Assembly: GCF_029837695.1 (NCBI RefSeq)
Contig: NZ_JAOEEA010000016.1
Span: 1 to 64,000 of the forward strand
Reading direction: 5' to 3'
Source: Pseudomonas sp. GD04019
GTDB lineage: Bacteria > Pseudomonadota > Gammaproteobacteria > Pseudomonadales > Pseudomonadaceae
Length of the DNA stretch: 64,000 nucleotides
The notes under the pieces are model-generated. The model ran no database searches. It worked only from the letters and a program-made list of their open reading frames with translations, and was not told the origin of the DNA. This document shows positions 7,876 through 16,094 of this stretch, piece after piece (position 1 is the first letter of the stretch; every line of letters begins with the position of its first letter). The translations under genes were made by a program, and so were the position numbers.

Positions 7876-8685
7876 ATGAGCATCGCCGAGCGCAGCAAGC
7901 CCAGCCGCAAGCAGCACGTTCGCACCCTGTGGATTTCCGATGTTCACCTAGGCACCCGAGACTGTCAGGCCGAGCGCCTGGCCGGTTTCCTCAAGCGCTA
8001 TCAGGCCGACCGCATCTACCTGGTCGGCGACATCATCGACGGCTGGAAACTGCGCGGCGGCATCTACTGGCCCCAGGCGCACACCAACGTGATCCGCCGC
8101 CTGCTGACCATGAGCAAGCGCGGCACCGAGGTGATCTACGTCACCGGCAACCACGACGAATTCCTGCGCCGCTACTCGACGCTGATGCTCGGCAATATCC
8201 AGCTGGTCGACGAGGCCATCCACGAGACCGCCGACGGCCGCCGCCTGCTGGTGATCCACGGTGACCAGTTCGACGTGATCACCCGCTACCACAAGTGGCT
8301 GGCCTTCCTCGGCGACTCGGCCTACGAGTTCACCCTGACCCTCAACCGCTGGCTCAACCACTGGCGCGAGCGCTGGGGCTACGGCTACTGGTCGCTGTCG
8401 GCGTTTCTCAAGCACAAGGTCAAGACGGCGGTGAACTTCATCAGCGACTTCGAGGAGTCCATCGCCCACGAGTGCGTCAAGCGCGGGCTGGATGGCGCCG
8501 TCTGTGGCCATATCCATCATGCCGAGATCCGTAAGGTCGGCGGCGTCGAGTACATGAACTGCGGCGATTGGGTGGAGTCCTGCACGGCGCTGATCGAGCA
8601 CCTGGACGGCAGCATCCAGCTCTACCGCCTGGCCGATGAGCAGGCCCAGGCCGACGCGCTGGCGACCCTCGGGCAGGCGGCATGA
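7876..8685 (+). CDS. plcP: PlcP-type metallophosphoesterase for phosphate-starvation lipid remodelling
   Basis: The 269-residue calcineurin-like phosphoesterase has all metal motifs: ISDVHLGT (DxH), GDIIDGW, GNHDEF, VIHGDQFD and GHIHHAE. It is related to LpxH and is often annotated as UDP-2,3-diacylglucosamine diphosphatase. However, its place directly before a GT4 glycosyltransferase and behind a Pho box fits PlcP, which strips phospholipids to diacylglycerol when phosphate is scarce. A longer frame opens at 7804, but that would start inside the Pho box. ATG 7876 has a GCCGGAGGC ribosome site, and the protein then begins MSIAERSK. The stop overlaps the next start (ATGA). Confidence 0.82.
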   Translation: MSIAERSKPSRKQHVRTLWISDVHLGTRDCQAERLAGFLKRYQADRIYLVGDIIDGWKLRGGIYWPQAHTNVIRRLLTMSKRGTEVIYVTGNHDEFLRRYSTLMLGNIQLVDEAIHETADGRRLLVIHGDQFDVITRYHKWLAFLGDSAYEFTLTLNRWLNHWRERWGYGYWSLSAFLKHKVKTAVNFISDFEESIAHECVKRGLDGAVCGHIHHAEIRKVGGVEYMNCGDWVESCTALIEHLDGSIQLYRLADEQAQADALATLGQAA

Positions 8686-9719
8686 GGATTCTCATCGTCA
8701 GCGATGCCTGGCATCCCCAGGTCAACGGCGTGGTCACCAGCCTGCAGGCGCTGGTCGGTGAGCTGCGCGGCCTGGGCCATCTGGTCAAGGTGCTGTCGCC
8801 GCAGGACTTCAACCACCTGCCGTGCCCGAGCTACCCGGAGATTCCGCTGGCCTGGGACCTGTGGCGGGTCGGCCCGGCCATCCGCGACTTCCGTCCGGAC
8901 GGCGTGCACCTGGCCACCGAGGGCCCGCTGGGCTGGGCCGCGCGGCGCTGGCTGACGCGGCGAGGGCTGCTGTTCTCCAGCGCCATCCACACCCGCTTCC
9001 CCGAGTACGTGCATACCCGCTGGCCGTGGCTGCCGCTGAGCTGGGGCTATGCCTACCTGCGCCGCTTCCACCGGCCCAGCCAGGCGGTGCTGGTGAGCAC
9101 CGAGCGCCTGCGCGAGGAGTTCGCCGCCCAGGGCATCGGCCGCCTGCGGCTGTGGCGCAAGGGTGTGGACGGCACGCGCTTACGCCCGCAGCTGCAGGCC
9201 CCGGCCGAACCGGTGTTTCTCTATGTAGGCCGCCTGGCGGCAGAGAAGAACCTGCGCGCCTTCCTCGACCTGGACCTGCCGGGCGAGAAATGCGTGGTCG
9301 GCGATGGCCCGGAACGGGCAGTGCTGGAGCACGACTACCCGCAGGCACGCTTCCTCGGCTTCCAGCAGGGCGAGGCGCTGGCGCACTCCTTCGCCGGCGC
9401 CAGCGTGCTGGTATTCCCCTCGCGCACCGACACTTACGGCCTGGTGATGCTCGAGGCGCTGGCCTGCGGTACGCCGGTGGCGGCCTTCCCGGTGGCCGGG
9501 CCGCTGGATGTGTTGGAGCAGGGCGTGACCGGGGTGATGGACGAGGACCTGGGCCAGGCCTGCCGGGCCGCGCTGCAGCTGGATCGGGCGGTGTGCGCCG
9601 AACTTGCCGCGCGCCAGTCCTGGCGTGCCTCGGCCCTGGAGTTCCTCGCCGCGCAGCCGCTGCTGGATGGCGAGCCCTGTGTTGAGCAGGACATCGTGGC
9701 GGGTTTGCCGACGACCTGA
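8682..9719 (+). CDS. agt: GT4 glycosyltransferase, probable Agt partner of PlcP
   Basis: This is a 345-residue GT-B enzyme. The N-terminal acceptor half starts MRILIVSDAWHPQVNGVV (glycine/histidine-rich loop). The C-terminal donor half has FLYVGRLAAEKNLRAF and the GT4 signature RTDTYGLVMLEALACGTPV (~249-267) with the catalytic-type E-x7-E spacing. Following plcP with a four-base ATGA overlap, it most likely glycosylates the diacylglycerol released by PlcP, giving phosphorus-free glycolipids. This assignment is by context; the sugar (glucose, galactose or glucuronate) cannot be read. Confidence 0.8.
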   Translation: MRILIVSDAWHPQVNGVVTSLQALVGELRGLGHLVKVLSPQDFNHLPCPSYPEIPLAWDLWRVGPAIRDFRPDGVHLATEGPLGWAARRWLTRRGLLFSSAIHTRFPEYVHTRWPWLPLSWGYAYLRRFHRPSQAVLVSTERLREEFAAQGIGRLRLWRKGVDGTRLRPQLQAPAEPVFLYVGRLAAEKNLRAFLDLDLPGEKCVVGDGPERAVLEHDYPQARFLGFQQGEALAHSFAGASVLVFPSRTDTYGLVMLEALACGTPVAAFPVAGPLDVLEQGVTGVMDEDLGQACRAALQLDRAVCAELAARQSWRASALEFLAAQPLLDGEPCVEQDIVAGLPTT

Positions 9720-9725
9720 CAGGGC

Positions 9726-9756
9726 TTGACCTCAAGTCGGCTTGAACCGGCAGAGT
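9726..9756 (+). promoter_or_regulatory. MerR/SoxR-type promoter with 19-bp spacer
   Basis: TTGACC (-35, 9726-9731) is followed by a 19-base spacer and CAGAGT (9751-9756). The spacer holds the dyad TCAAG (9732-9736) / CTTGA (9741-9745) around TCGG. A 19-bp spacer with a central dyad is typical of MerR-family promoters, and CCTCAAGT resembles the SoxR half-site. It lies seven bases after the glycosyltransferase stop and 33 bases before the methyltransferase start. Confidence 0.55.
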
Positions 9757-9789
9757 GCTCTCATCGACCGCCATGCGAAGGAGCACGAT

Positions 9790-10629
9790 ATGACCCTGCA
9801 AGCCTTGTTCGACGAACAGAGCCGACTGTGGAACGGCGCCGCCGGCCAGGCCTGGGTGCAATCCCAGGCACTGCTCGACGCGCTGTTCGCCCCCCTGGAA
9901 GCGCTGCTGCTCGACGGCCTGCTGGGCCATGAGCGGGTGCTGGATATCGGCTGCGGCACCGGCGCCACCACCCTGGCCGCGGCGCGCCGCCAGAACGCCG
10001 GTTGCGTCGGTGTCGATGTCTCCGCGCCGATGACGACCCTGGCGCAGGCGCGTGCCGAGCGCGAGGGCAGCCGGGCGCGGTTCGTCTGCGCCGACGCGCA
10101 GAGCCACGCCTTCGAACCCGCCAGTTTCGATCGGCTGATCTCGCGCTTCGGCGTGATGTTCTTTGCCGATCCCCAGGCCGCCTTCGCCAACCTGCGCCGG
10201 GCTGCCAGCGACACCGCGAAGCTGCGCCTGATCGTCTGGCGCAGCGCGGCGGAGAATCCCTTCATGACCCTGGCCGAGCGCACGGCCGCGCCCTGGTTGC
10301 CGGAGTTGCCGGTGCGTCGTCCGGGTGCACCGGGGCAGTTCGCCTTCGCCGAGGCGCTGCGGGTGCGTGAGCTGTTGACGGCTAGCGGCTGGGAGGGTGT
10401 GGAAATTCGCGCGCTGGACGTGCCGCTGAGCATGCCGGAGTCTGCGCTGGTGCCTTATCTGAGCCGGCTGGGGCCGGTCGGCATCGCGTTGCAGGAGTTG
10501 GAGGAGGGCGCCAGGGCGGATCTGATCGAGCGCCTGCGCGCGGCCTTTGCGCCTTTCGTGCGGGGTGAGCGGGTGGAGTTCACGGCGGCCTGCTGGCTGG
10601 TTGAAGCTCAGGCAGGCCGTTTCGCTTAG
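9790..10629 (+). CDS. Class I SAM-dependent methyltransferase
   Basis: The protein has 279 residues and the class I fold. Motif I is VLDIGCGTGATTLA (~48-61), an acidic residue follows at VGVDVSAPM (~74-82), then FVCADAQSH (~98-106) and the post-II region FDRLISRFGVMFFADP. It is of the Methyltransf_11/UbiE-like kind; the substrate is unknown. A longer frame begins at 9742 inside the promoter, whereas ATG 9790 has a perfect GAAGGAGCA ribosome site and the natural start MTLQALFDEQSRLWNG. Its stop overlaps the stop of cyaB on the other strand by four bases. The MerR-type promoter upstream suggests induction by a metal, drug or redox signal. Confidence 0.87.
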   Translation: MTLQALFDEQSRLWNGAAGQAWVQSQALLDALFAPLEALLLDGLLGHERVLDIGCGTGATTLAAARRQNAGCVGVDVSAPMTTLAQARAEREGSRARFVCADAQSHAFEPASFDRLISRFGVMFFADPQAAFANLRRAASDTAKLRLIVWRSAAENPFMTLAERTAAPWLPELPVRRPGAPGQFAFAEALRVRELLTASGWEGVEIRALDVPLSMPESALVPYLSRLGPVGIALQELEEGARADLIERLRAAFAPFVRGERVEFTAACWLVEAQAGRFA

Positions 10630-12014
10630 AGGATGACCTTGTCGCGCAGCTTCTCGGCGGCCTGGTTGAGCGCCTGGATGACCTTCTCCTTGTCGTAGTT
10701 CTGGATGCCGTTGGTATCCAAGTACATGGAGAAGCCCGGCAGCTCGTGTTCGACGTAGCTGGAGCGGGCGCCCAGGTCGCGGCGGAAGTCCACCACCTGG
10801 TAGATCTGCACCGGGCGGCTGAAGCCCTTGACCACGATCTGACCCTTGTCGCGGCACATGATCACGTCCTTGATCAGCGAGTAGGTCTCGTGGGAGATGA
10901 GAATCTCGCCGGCCTCCGAGGAGCTTTCCAGGCGGCTGGCCAGGTTCACTTCGCGGCCGATGATGGTGTAGTCCATGCGCGTGTCGGCGCCGAAGTTGCC
11001 CACGGTGCAGTAGCCGGTGTTGAGGCCCATGCGGATCTCCAGTGGCTTGGTGATGCCCTGGGCGCGCCATTGCTGGCGCAGCACCTTCATGTGCTTGCGC
11101 ATGGCGATGGCCATGGACACGGCGTTTACCGCGTCCTTCTTGGCGCCCTGGCTGGAGGGGTCGCCGAAGAACACCAGCACGCTGTCGCCGACGAACTTGT
11201 CGATGGTGCCGCCGTACTTGAGGGCGATCTTCGACATTTCGTTGAGGTAGGTGTTGAGCAGGTCGGTGAGCTGCTCGGCTTCCAGTTCCTCGGCCAGTTC
11301 GCTGAAGCCCTTGATGTCGGAGAAGAACACGGTGAGCTTCTTGCGTTGGGTCTCCAGACGCACGTGCTTCTTGCCGCTGAAGATCATTTCCCAGACCTGC
11401 GGCGACAGGTACTTGGCCAGGTTGCGCGCCAGGCGCGCGGCCTTCTCCTGCTCGCGTTTGATCTCGATGCGCGCCTGGGTCAGGCGCATGCCCTGCTCGT
11501 GCACGAAGAAGGCGGTGATGCAGATGTACAGGGTGGTCAGCAGGATGCTGGTCATCGACACCAGGCTGGGGCTGGCGATATTGATTTCCGGATGGATCAG
11601 CGCGGTGTTCAGCGCCATGCTGCCCAGGGCGATGAGCAGGGCCAGGCCCATGTTGCGCAGGCCGCCGGCGATCAGCGAGCTGAACGCCAGGGTCAGCAGG
11701 AACATCAGCGTCGGCACGATCGAGAAGCCCATCAGTACGCCGGCGGCACCGGCATGGATGGCGTCGAGGAACAGCAGGACCAGGTTGGTCTGCTGCGGAT
11801 AATCGCGCTTGAAACGGTTGCCCAGGTGATAGGCCAGGTGCGGGTAGAGCAGGGCGTACGGCACCATCCACAAGATGTTGTAGCCGAAGTGGTTGCCATA
11901 GGTACCGGCCGCGACGGCAGCAGCGGGGGCGATGTAGGCCAGTACCCGCGAGTAGTATTCGCGGAGCAACGGGGCAGGCTGCGCCCTGGGTGTTTCCTGG
12001 ACGTTGGACTTCAT
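10626..12014 (-). CDS. cyaB: Membrane class III adenylate cyclase CyaB (MASE2 sensor)
   Basis: Residues ~20-180 of this 462-residue protein form the six-helix MASE2 membrane domain and ~190-462 hold the class III cyclase. Metal-binding Asp is in VFFSDIKGFSEL, the second Asp in DKFVGDSVLVFFG, and the transition-state Asn/Arg region is TIIGREVNLASRLE. In P. aeruginosa CyaB makes most of the cAMP that activates Vfr and virulence genes, and needs FimV/FimL for activity. A FimV-like gene lies 7 kb away. The length matches the P. aeruginosa protein (about 460). Confidence 0.93.
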   Translation of the reverse strand: MKSNVQETPRAQPAPLLREYYSRVLAYIAPAAAVAAGTYGNHFGYNILWMVPYALLYPHLAYHLGNRFKRDYPQQTNLVLLFLDAIHAGAAGVLMGFSIVPTLMFLLTLAFSSLIAGGLRNMGLALLIALGSMALNTALIHPEINIASPSLVSMTSILLTTLYICITAFFVHEQGMRLTQARIEIKREQEKAARLARNLAKYLSPQVWEMIFSGKKHVRLETQRKKLTVFFSDIKGFSELAEELEAEQLTDLLNTYLNEMSKIALKYGGTIDKFVGDSVLVFFGDPSSQGAKKDAVNAVSMAIAMRKHMKVLRQQWRAQGITKPLEIRMGLNTGYCTVGNFGADTRMDYTIIGREVNLASRLESSSEAGEILISHETYSLIKDVIMCRDKGQIVVKGFSRPVQIYQVVDFRRDLGARSSYVEHELPGFSMYLDTNGIQNYDKEKVIQALNQAAEKLRDKVIL

Positions 12015-12114
12015 GGATGGAGCGATCCCTGATGTTTTTCTGACGCTTCTGATGAGCGCCTGAACGGCTGCAAGACCTGAGCCAAGGCCATGGCGGGTAG
12101 GGGATCATAACCAG

Positions 12115-12152
12115 CTGCCATTCGCCGGCCAAGCGTGGCCGCCGAATGGCAG
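12115..12152. terminator. Long stem-loop between the HD gene and cyaB
   Basis: CTGCCATTCG pairs perfectly with CGAATGGCAG, and after one mismatch CGGCC pairs with GGCCG, giving a 16-step stem with an AAGCGT loop. It starts eight bases after the HD-gene stop on the leftward strand. No U-tract follows on either strand, so it may end or stabilise the transcript rather than be a classical terminator. Confidence 0.5.
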
Positions 12153-12159
12153 AATGCAA

Positions 12160-12747
12160 TCACGCCGGCTGGCGCTCCATGGCGGCCTTGTACAGCGACT
12201 GTCTGGGCTGGGCGAACACCCGGCGCAGCATGGGCTCGAAGAACTCCAGCGGCAACACCTCGCCTTGCGGGTCGAAGGCGGCAGCATCGTAGCGGGCGCA
12301 GAACTCGATGGTCGCCTGGTACCGCGGGTGGTCTTTGAACTGCTCGCGCAGATGGCGATCCATGCCCAGGTGATGGAAGAAGTAGTAGCCCTGGAAGATG
12401 CCGTGCTTCTCGACCATCCAGTGGTTCTCGGCGCTAACGAACGGCTTGAGTATGGCCGCGGCGATGTCCGGGTGGTTGTAGGTGCCGAGGGTGTCGCCGA
12501 TGTCGTGGAGCAGGGCGCAGACCACGTATTCCTCGTCGCGGCCGTCACGGTAGGCGAGGGTGGCGGTCTGTAGCGAGTGGCTCAGGCGGTCGATGGGGAA
12601 ACCGCCGAAGTCGCCGTCGAGCAGGCGCAGGTGGCTGAGGATACGGTCGGGCAGCAACTGCGCGTACTGAGCGAAATCCTTGGCGATGATGGCCCAGTCG
12701 TCTGCCGTGCCGTCTTCCATATGGGTGAAGCGAGCGTGAGCGTTCAT
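12160..12747 (-). CDS. HD-domain metal-dependent phosphohydrolase
   Basis: In this 195-residue protein the HD motif is CALLHDIGDTLGTYNHPD (~81-98), with the upstream histidine in RLSHSLQTATLA (~53-64). That is the metal set of HD phosphohydrolases. The family includes nucleotidases and phosphodiesterases; the substrate here is unknown. It lies between the Mpo1-like gene and cyaB, all leftward, as in P. aeruginosa. ATG 12747 gives MNAHARFTHMEDGTADDW. Confidence 0.85.
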   Translation of the reverse strand: MNAHARFTHMEDGTADDWAIIAKDFAQYAQLLPDRILSHLRLLDGDFGGFPIDRLSHSLQTATLAYRDGRDEEYVVCALLHDIGDTLGTYNHPDIAAAILKPFVSAENHWMVEKHGIFQGYYFFHHLGMDRHLREQFKDHPRYQATIEFCARYDAAAFDPQGEVLPLEFFEPMLRRVFAQPRQSLYKAAMERQPA

Positions 12748-12834
12748 CCGGCTGTTCTCTTGTTGTTATGCAGGATCACGGTGGCGCGGCGGCGGGCACG
12801 GACTCGCCACCAGAGCGCTGGTGTTGCCGTCGGC

Positions 12835-13152
12835 TCAGAAGCGAATACGGCCGGTGAAGGCGTCCTTGAGCATCACCCAGTCGCCCATCAAGCTGTACAG
12901 CGGGTACTTGAAGGTGGCCGGCTTGTTCTTCTCGAACACGAAGTGGCCGACCCAGGCGAAGCCGTAGCCGGCGAAGGGCAGGGCCAGCAGCCACAGCCAC
13001 TGCTGTGTGACGATGGCGTAGGCGAGGATGCTCAGCACTAGCAGACTGCCGACGTAGTGCAGGCGGCGGCACACATCGTTGCTGTGCTCCTGCAGGTAAT
13101 AGGGGTAGAACTCGGCGAAGCTGTTGAAGCGGTCGGTGGTTTCGGCGCTCAT
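12835..13152 (-). CDS. Mpo1-like (DUF962) membrane protein
   Basis: The 105-residue protein has the two histidine motifs of the DUF962/Mpo1 family: YYLQEHSNDVCRRLHYVG (~19-36) and WVGHFVFEKNKPATF (~67-81). Two hydrophobic spans (~35-62) lie between them. Yeast Mpo1 is an Fe(II) dioxygenase that shortens 2-hydroxy fatty acids; the same residues are present here, so a fatty-acid oxidation role is plausible but unproven. The YPLYSLMGDWVM tail is typical of the bacterial family. ATG 13152 was chosen; it is the only one giving the full family N-terminus. Confidence 0.85.
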   Translation of the reverse strand: MSAETTDRFNSFAEFYPYYLQEHSNDVCRRLHYVGSLLVLSILAYAIVTQQWLWLLALPFAGYGFAWVGHFVFEKNKPATFKYPLYSLMGDWVMLKDAFTGRIRF

Positions 13153-13280
13153 GGCGTACCTCCTGTCATTGTCGACGCCAGTCTATGCGGACTGTCTTCC
13201 GCGGCCAGTGACATACAGGGCCAGTTTAGTATCCTCTTGGCGCCAGACCGACCGTGCCGACCAACTTATAAGAACAAACC

Positions 13281-14282
13281 ATGAGCGAACGTACCACTTC
13301 CTCCAGCTGGGCTTCCGGGATCGTCCAGGCCCTGGAGCTGGGCGGCGTCGACTGCCGCGCGCTGTTCGTCCGCCTGGGGCTCGACTACGCGGCCCTGACC
13401 GACCCGGACGCACGCTTCCCGCAGGACGCCATGACCCGCCTCTGGCACCTGGCGGTGGAGGCATCCGGCAATTCGGCCATCGGCCTGAACATGGCCAAGG
13501 TGGTCAGGCCGGCGTCCTTCCATGTGGTGGGCTATGCGCTGATGTCCAGCCGCAACCTGCTGGAGGGCTTCAACCGCCTGGTGCGCTACCAGCGCATCAT
13601 CGCCGAGGGATCGGACCTGTGCCTGCGCCCCTCGCCCGATGGCTACGAGTTGATCCAGGCGATCCACGGCGACCGTCTGCCGCCGGCGCGGCAGAGTTCC
13701 GAGGCGTCGCTGGCTTACTCCCTGGCCTTCTGCCGCTGGCTCACCGGCAAGCCGATCACGCCGCTGCTGGTCAGTTTCCAGGGGCCGGCGCCGGCCAATC
13801 TGGAGCTGTACCAGCAGGTGTTCCAGGCGCCCTTGAAGTTCAATGCCGAGCACTATTCGCTGCTCTACGCCCGCGCCGATCTGGAGACTCCGCTGCCCTC
13901 GGCCAACGAGGCACTGGCGCAACTGCACGACCGCTTCGCCGGCGAATACCTGGCGCGCTTCTCGGAGAGCCGGGTGACCCATCAGGTGCGCCAGGTGCTC
14001 TGTCGCCTGCTGCCCCAGGGCGAGCCCAAGCGCGAGGCGGTGGCCCAGGCGCTGCTGCTGTCCGAACGTACCCTGCAGCGGCGTTTGCAGGAGGAGGGCA
14101 CCAGCTACCAGCAACTGCTCGACGACACCCGCCGCGAGCTGGCCGATCAATACCTGGCCCAACCCAATCTGACCCTGCTGGAAGTCGCCTACCTGCTCGG
14201 CTTCGCCGACCCCAGCAACTTCTTCCGCGCCTTCCGCCGCTGGTTCGATGCGACCCCGGGCGAGTACCGCGCGCGGCTGTGA
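13281..14282 (+). CDS. AraC-family regulator of the OruR/Arabinose_bd type
   Basis: This 333-residue regulator has an N-terminal Arabinose_bd-like sensor domain (~20-205) and a C-terminal AraC DNA-binding domain (~235-333). The latter has LLLSERTLQRRLQEEGTSYQ (first helix-turn-helix) and LLEVAYLLGFADPSNFFRAFRRWFDATPGEYR (second, with the family signature). It resembles OruR and related regulators of catabolic genes; the target is not apparent. It is divergent to the Mpo1-like gene. The ATG at 13281 is preceded by AAGAACAA, a weak ribosome site. Confidence 0.88.
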   Translation: MSERTTSSSWASGIVQALELGGVDCRALFVRLGLDYAALTDPDARFPQDAMTRLWHLAVEASGNSAIGLNMAKVVRPASFHVVGYALMSSRNLLEGFNRLVRYQRIIAEGSDLCLRPSPDGYELIQAIHGDRLPPARQSSEASLAYSLAFCRWLTGKPITPLLVSFQGPAPANLELYQQVFQAPLKFNAEHYSLLYARADLETPLPSANEALAQLHDRFAGEYLARFSESRVTHQVRQVLCRLLPQGEPKREAVAQALLLSERTLQRRLQEEGTSYQQLLDDTRRELADQYLAQPNLTLLEVAYLLGFADPSNFFRAFRRWFDATPGEYRARL

Positions 14283-14305
14283 GCTCTTGCCGGCAACTCG
14301 GTGTG

Positions 14306-14444
14306 CGCAGCGTGACAAAGCGTAGCGAGCGGCCTGCTGGCTAGGCGCCCCGCAGCGAAAGGCGAGACATAGCGTCTGCTAGGCGAGCCTTGAGCGAGGA
14401 CGCAACGACGCCAGCGGGACGCGCAGTAGCTTTGCCACGCTGCG
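14306..14444. repeat. Inverted intergenic repeat between convergent genes
   Basis: CGCAGCGTGACAAAG (14306-14320) and CTTTGCCACGCTGCG (14430-14444) are inverted copies matching at 14 of 15 positions. Inside, a related GCTAGGCG unit occurs twice in direct order (near 14340 and 14379). The right arm ends three bases before the trkH stop. The arrangement looks like a mobile intergenic repeat, and it may also stop transcription from both sides. Confidence 0.5.
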
Positions 14445-14446
14445 AG

Positions 14447-15901
14447 TCAGTGGCGCCAGAAGGCGGGGAGCAGCAGCACCAGTACTGTGAGGATTTCCAG
14501 CCTGCCCAGCAGCATGCCGGCGCTCAGCAGCCACTTGGCCGTGTCCGGCAGGCTGGAGAAGTTGCCGGCCGGGCCGATGATCGGCCCCATGCCCGGTCCC
14601 ACGCCGGACACCGTGCTGGCCGCGCCGGACAGCGCGGTGATCCAGTCCAGCCCGCACAGGCTCAGGGCCAGCGCCAGGGCGGCGATGGTGATGGTGAAGA
14701 AGAACGAGAAGGCCAGGATCGAGCGCACGATGTCCTCGTCCAGGCGATGGCGGTTGTACTGTTGCTTGATCACCGCGCGCGGGTGCACCAGCTGCATCAG
14801 GTTGGCCTTGAGCAGGATGAAGGCGACCTGGAAGCGGAACACCTTCAAACCGCCGGCGGTGGAGCCGGAGCAGCCGCCGATGAAGCCCAGGTAGAAGAAC
14901 AGCATGGTCGAGAAGCCGCCCCACAGGCTGTAGTCGCCGAGGGCGAAGCCGGTGGTGGTCATGATCGAGGTGGTGTTCACCGCCACGTGGCGTAGCGCCT
15001 CGAACCAGTGCAGTTGGGTGGTCAGGGTGTACCAGGTGGCCAGTACCAGCCAGCTGCCGAGCAGCACGAACATGAAGCCGCGCACCTGCTCGTCGCGGAT
15101 CAGCGCCCGGTAGTTGCCGCGCAGGGTGGAGACGTACAGCACGAACGGCAGGCTGCCGAGAATCATCACCACCACTGCCACCCAGTGCACGGCCGGCTGC
15201 TGCCACTTGGCCAGGGAGGCGTCGGAGGTGGAGAAGCCGCCGGTGGAGATCGCCGACATGGCATGGTTGATGGCGTCGAACAGGTTCATCCCGGCCAGCC
15301 AGAAGCCCAGCACCGCCAGGGCGCTGAGGCCGACATAGGCCACCACCATGTACTTGGCCACCATGTGCGAGCGCGGCATGACCTTGTCCGAGCGGTCCGA
15401 GGATTCGGTCTGGAACAGGCGCATGCCGCCGATGCGCAGCATCGGCAGGATCGCCACGGCCATGGCGATGAAGCCGATGCCGCCCAGCCAGTGCAGCAGC
15501 GAGCGCCAGATCAGGATGCCCGGCGACATGCTGTCCAGCCCGGTGAAGATGGTGGCGCCAGTGGCGGTGATGCCGGACATGCTCTCGAAGTAGGCGTCGG
15601 TGAAGCTGGCGTGCTGGGTGAAGATGAACGGCAGGGTGGCGAAGATCGACACCAGCACCCAGCTCGACACGGTCAGCATGTACATGTCGCGCGGGCGCAG
15701 TTGGCCGTGTTGCGGGCGACCCTGGGCGATCATGGCGATGCCGGCGACGAAGGTGATCAGGCTGGACCAGAGAAAGGCGTTGATGCCCTGCGGCTGCTCG
15801 AACACCAGCAGGGTGCCGACGGGCACCAGCATGCTCACGGCCAGGGTGATCAGGAAAATGCCATTGATAAAGGCGAGGATGCGTAGGGTAGGCAGAGACA
15901 T
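14447..15901 (-). CDS. trkH: TrkH potassium-uptake membrane subunit
   Basis: The 484-residue protein has four membrane-pore-membrane repeats of the Trk/Ktr family. Pore-loop glycines are seen in MSGITATGATIF (~89), AISTGGFSTSD (~217), MTTTGFALGDY (~313) and SGVGPGMGP (~437). It forms the K+ channel of the Trk system, gated by the NAD(H)-binding TrkA, which is not in this window. ATG 15901 gives MSLPTLRILAFINGIF. The gene is divergent from the YkgJ-like gene and convergent with the AraC gene across a repeat. Confidence 0.95.
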   Translation of the reverse strand: MSLPTLRILAFINGIFLITLAVSMLVPVGTLLVFEQPQGINAFLWSSLITFVAGIAMIAQGRPQHGQLRPRDMYMLTVSSWVLVSIFATLPFIFTQHASFTDAYFESMSGITATGATIFTGLDSMSPGILIWRSLLHWLGGIGFIAMAVAILPMLRIGGMRLFQTESSDRSDKVMPRSHMVAKYMVVAYVGLSALAVLGFWLAGMNLFDAINHAMSAISTGGFSTSDASLAKWQQPAVHWVAVVVMILGSLPFVLYVSTLRGNYRALIRDEQVRGFMFVLLGSWLVLATWYTLTTQLHWFEALRHVAVNTTSIMTTTGFALGDYSLWGGFSTMLFFYLGFIGGCSGSTAGGLKVFRFQVAFILLKANLMQLVHPRAVIKQQYNRHRLDEDIVRSILAFSFFFTITIAALALALSLCGLDWITALSGAASTVSGVGPGMGPIIGPAGNFSSLPDTAKWLLSAGMLLGRLEILTVLVLLLPAFWRH

Positions 15902-16021
15902 CGGGTTCCTTTCCGCGTGGTTGCCTTGAGTCTAGTGCGCCGGCAGTGCGGGAGCCGGCGAGGCTGCGGTGGGGCGCCATTCTACCTTGGCGCCATGCCC
16001 TGTAAATCCGCCGTGTGGGGC

Positions 16022-16049
16022 TTCACAGCGGCAAGCCGATTCATAGAAT
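16022..16049 (+). promoter_or_regulatory. Sigma-70-like promoter for the cysteine-cluster gene
   Basis: TTCACA (16022-16027), a 16-base spacer and TAGAAT (16044-16049) each match consensus at five of six positions. The predicted start lies ~40 bases before ATG 16095. Confidence 0.55.
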
Positions 16050-16094
16050 ACGGCTCCATATCGCCGGCCATGCCCGGTTCATCGTGTTCTCGTC

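Noticed and set aside
8809..12159. A very long open frame on the minus strand across agt, the methyltransferase and cyaB
   Set aside because: It is a product of GC-rich codon use. The predicted protein is Arg/Pro/Ala/Gly-rich with no family text, while the genes in the other frames have complete motifs and ribosome sites.
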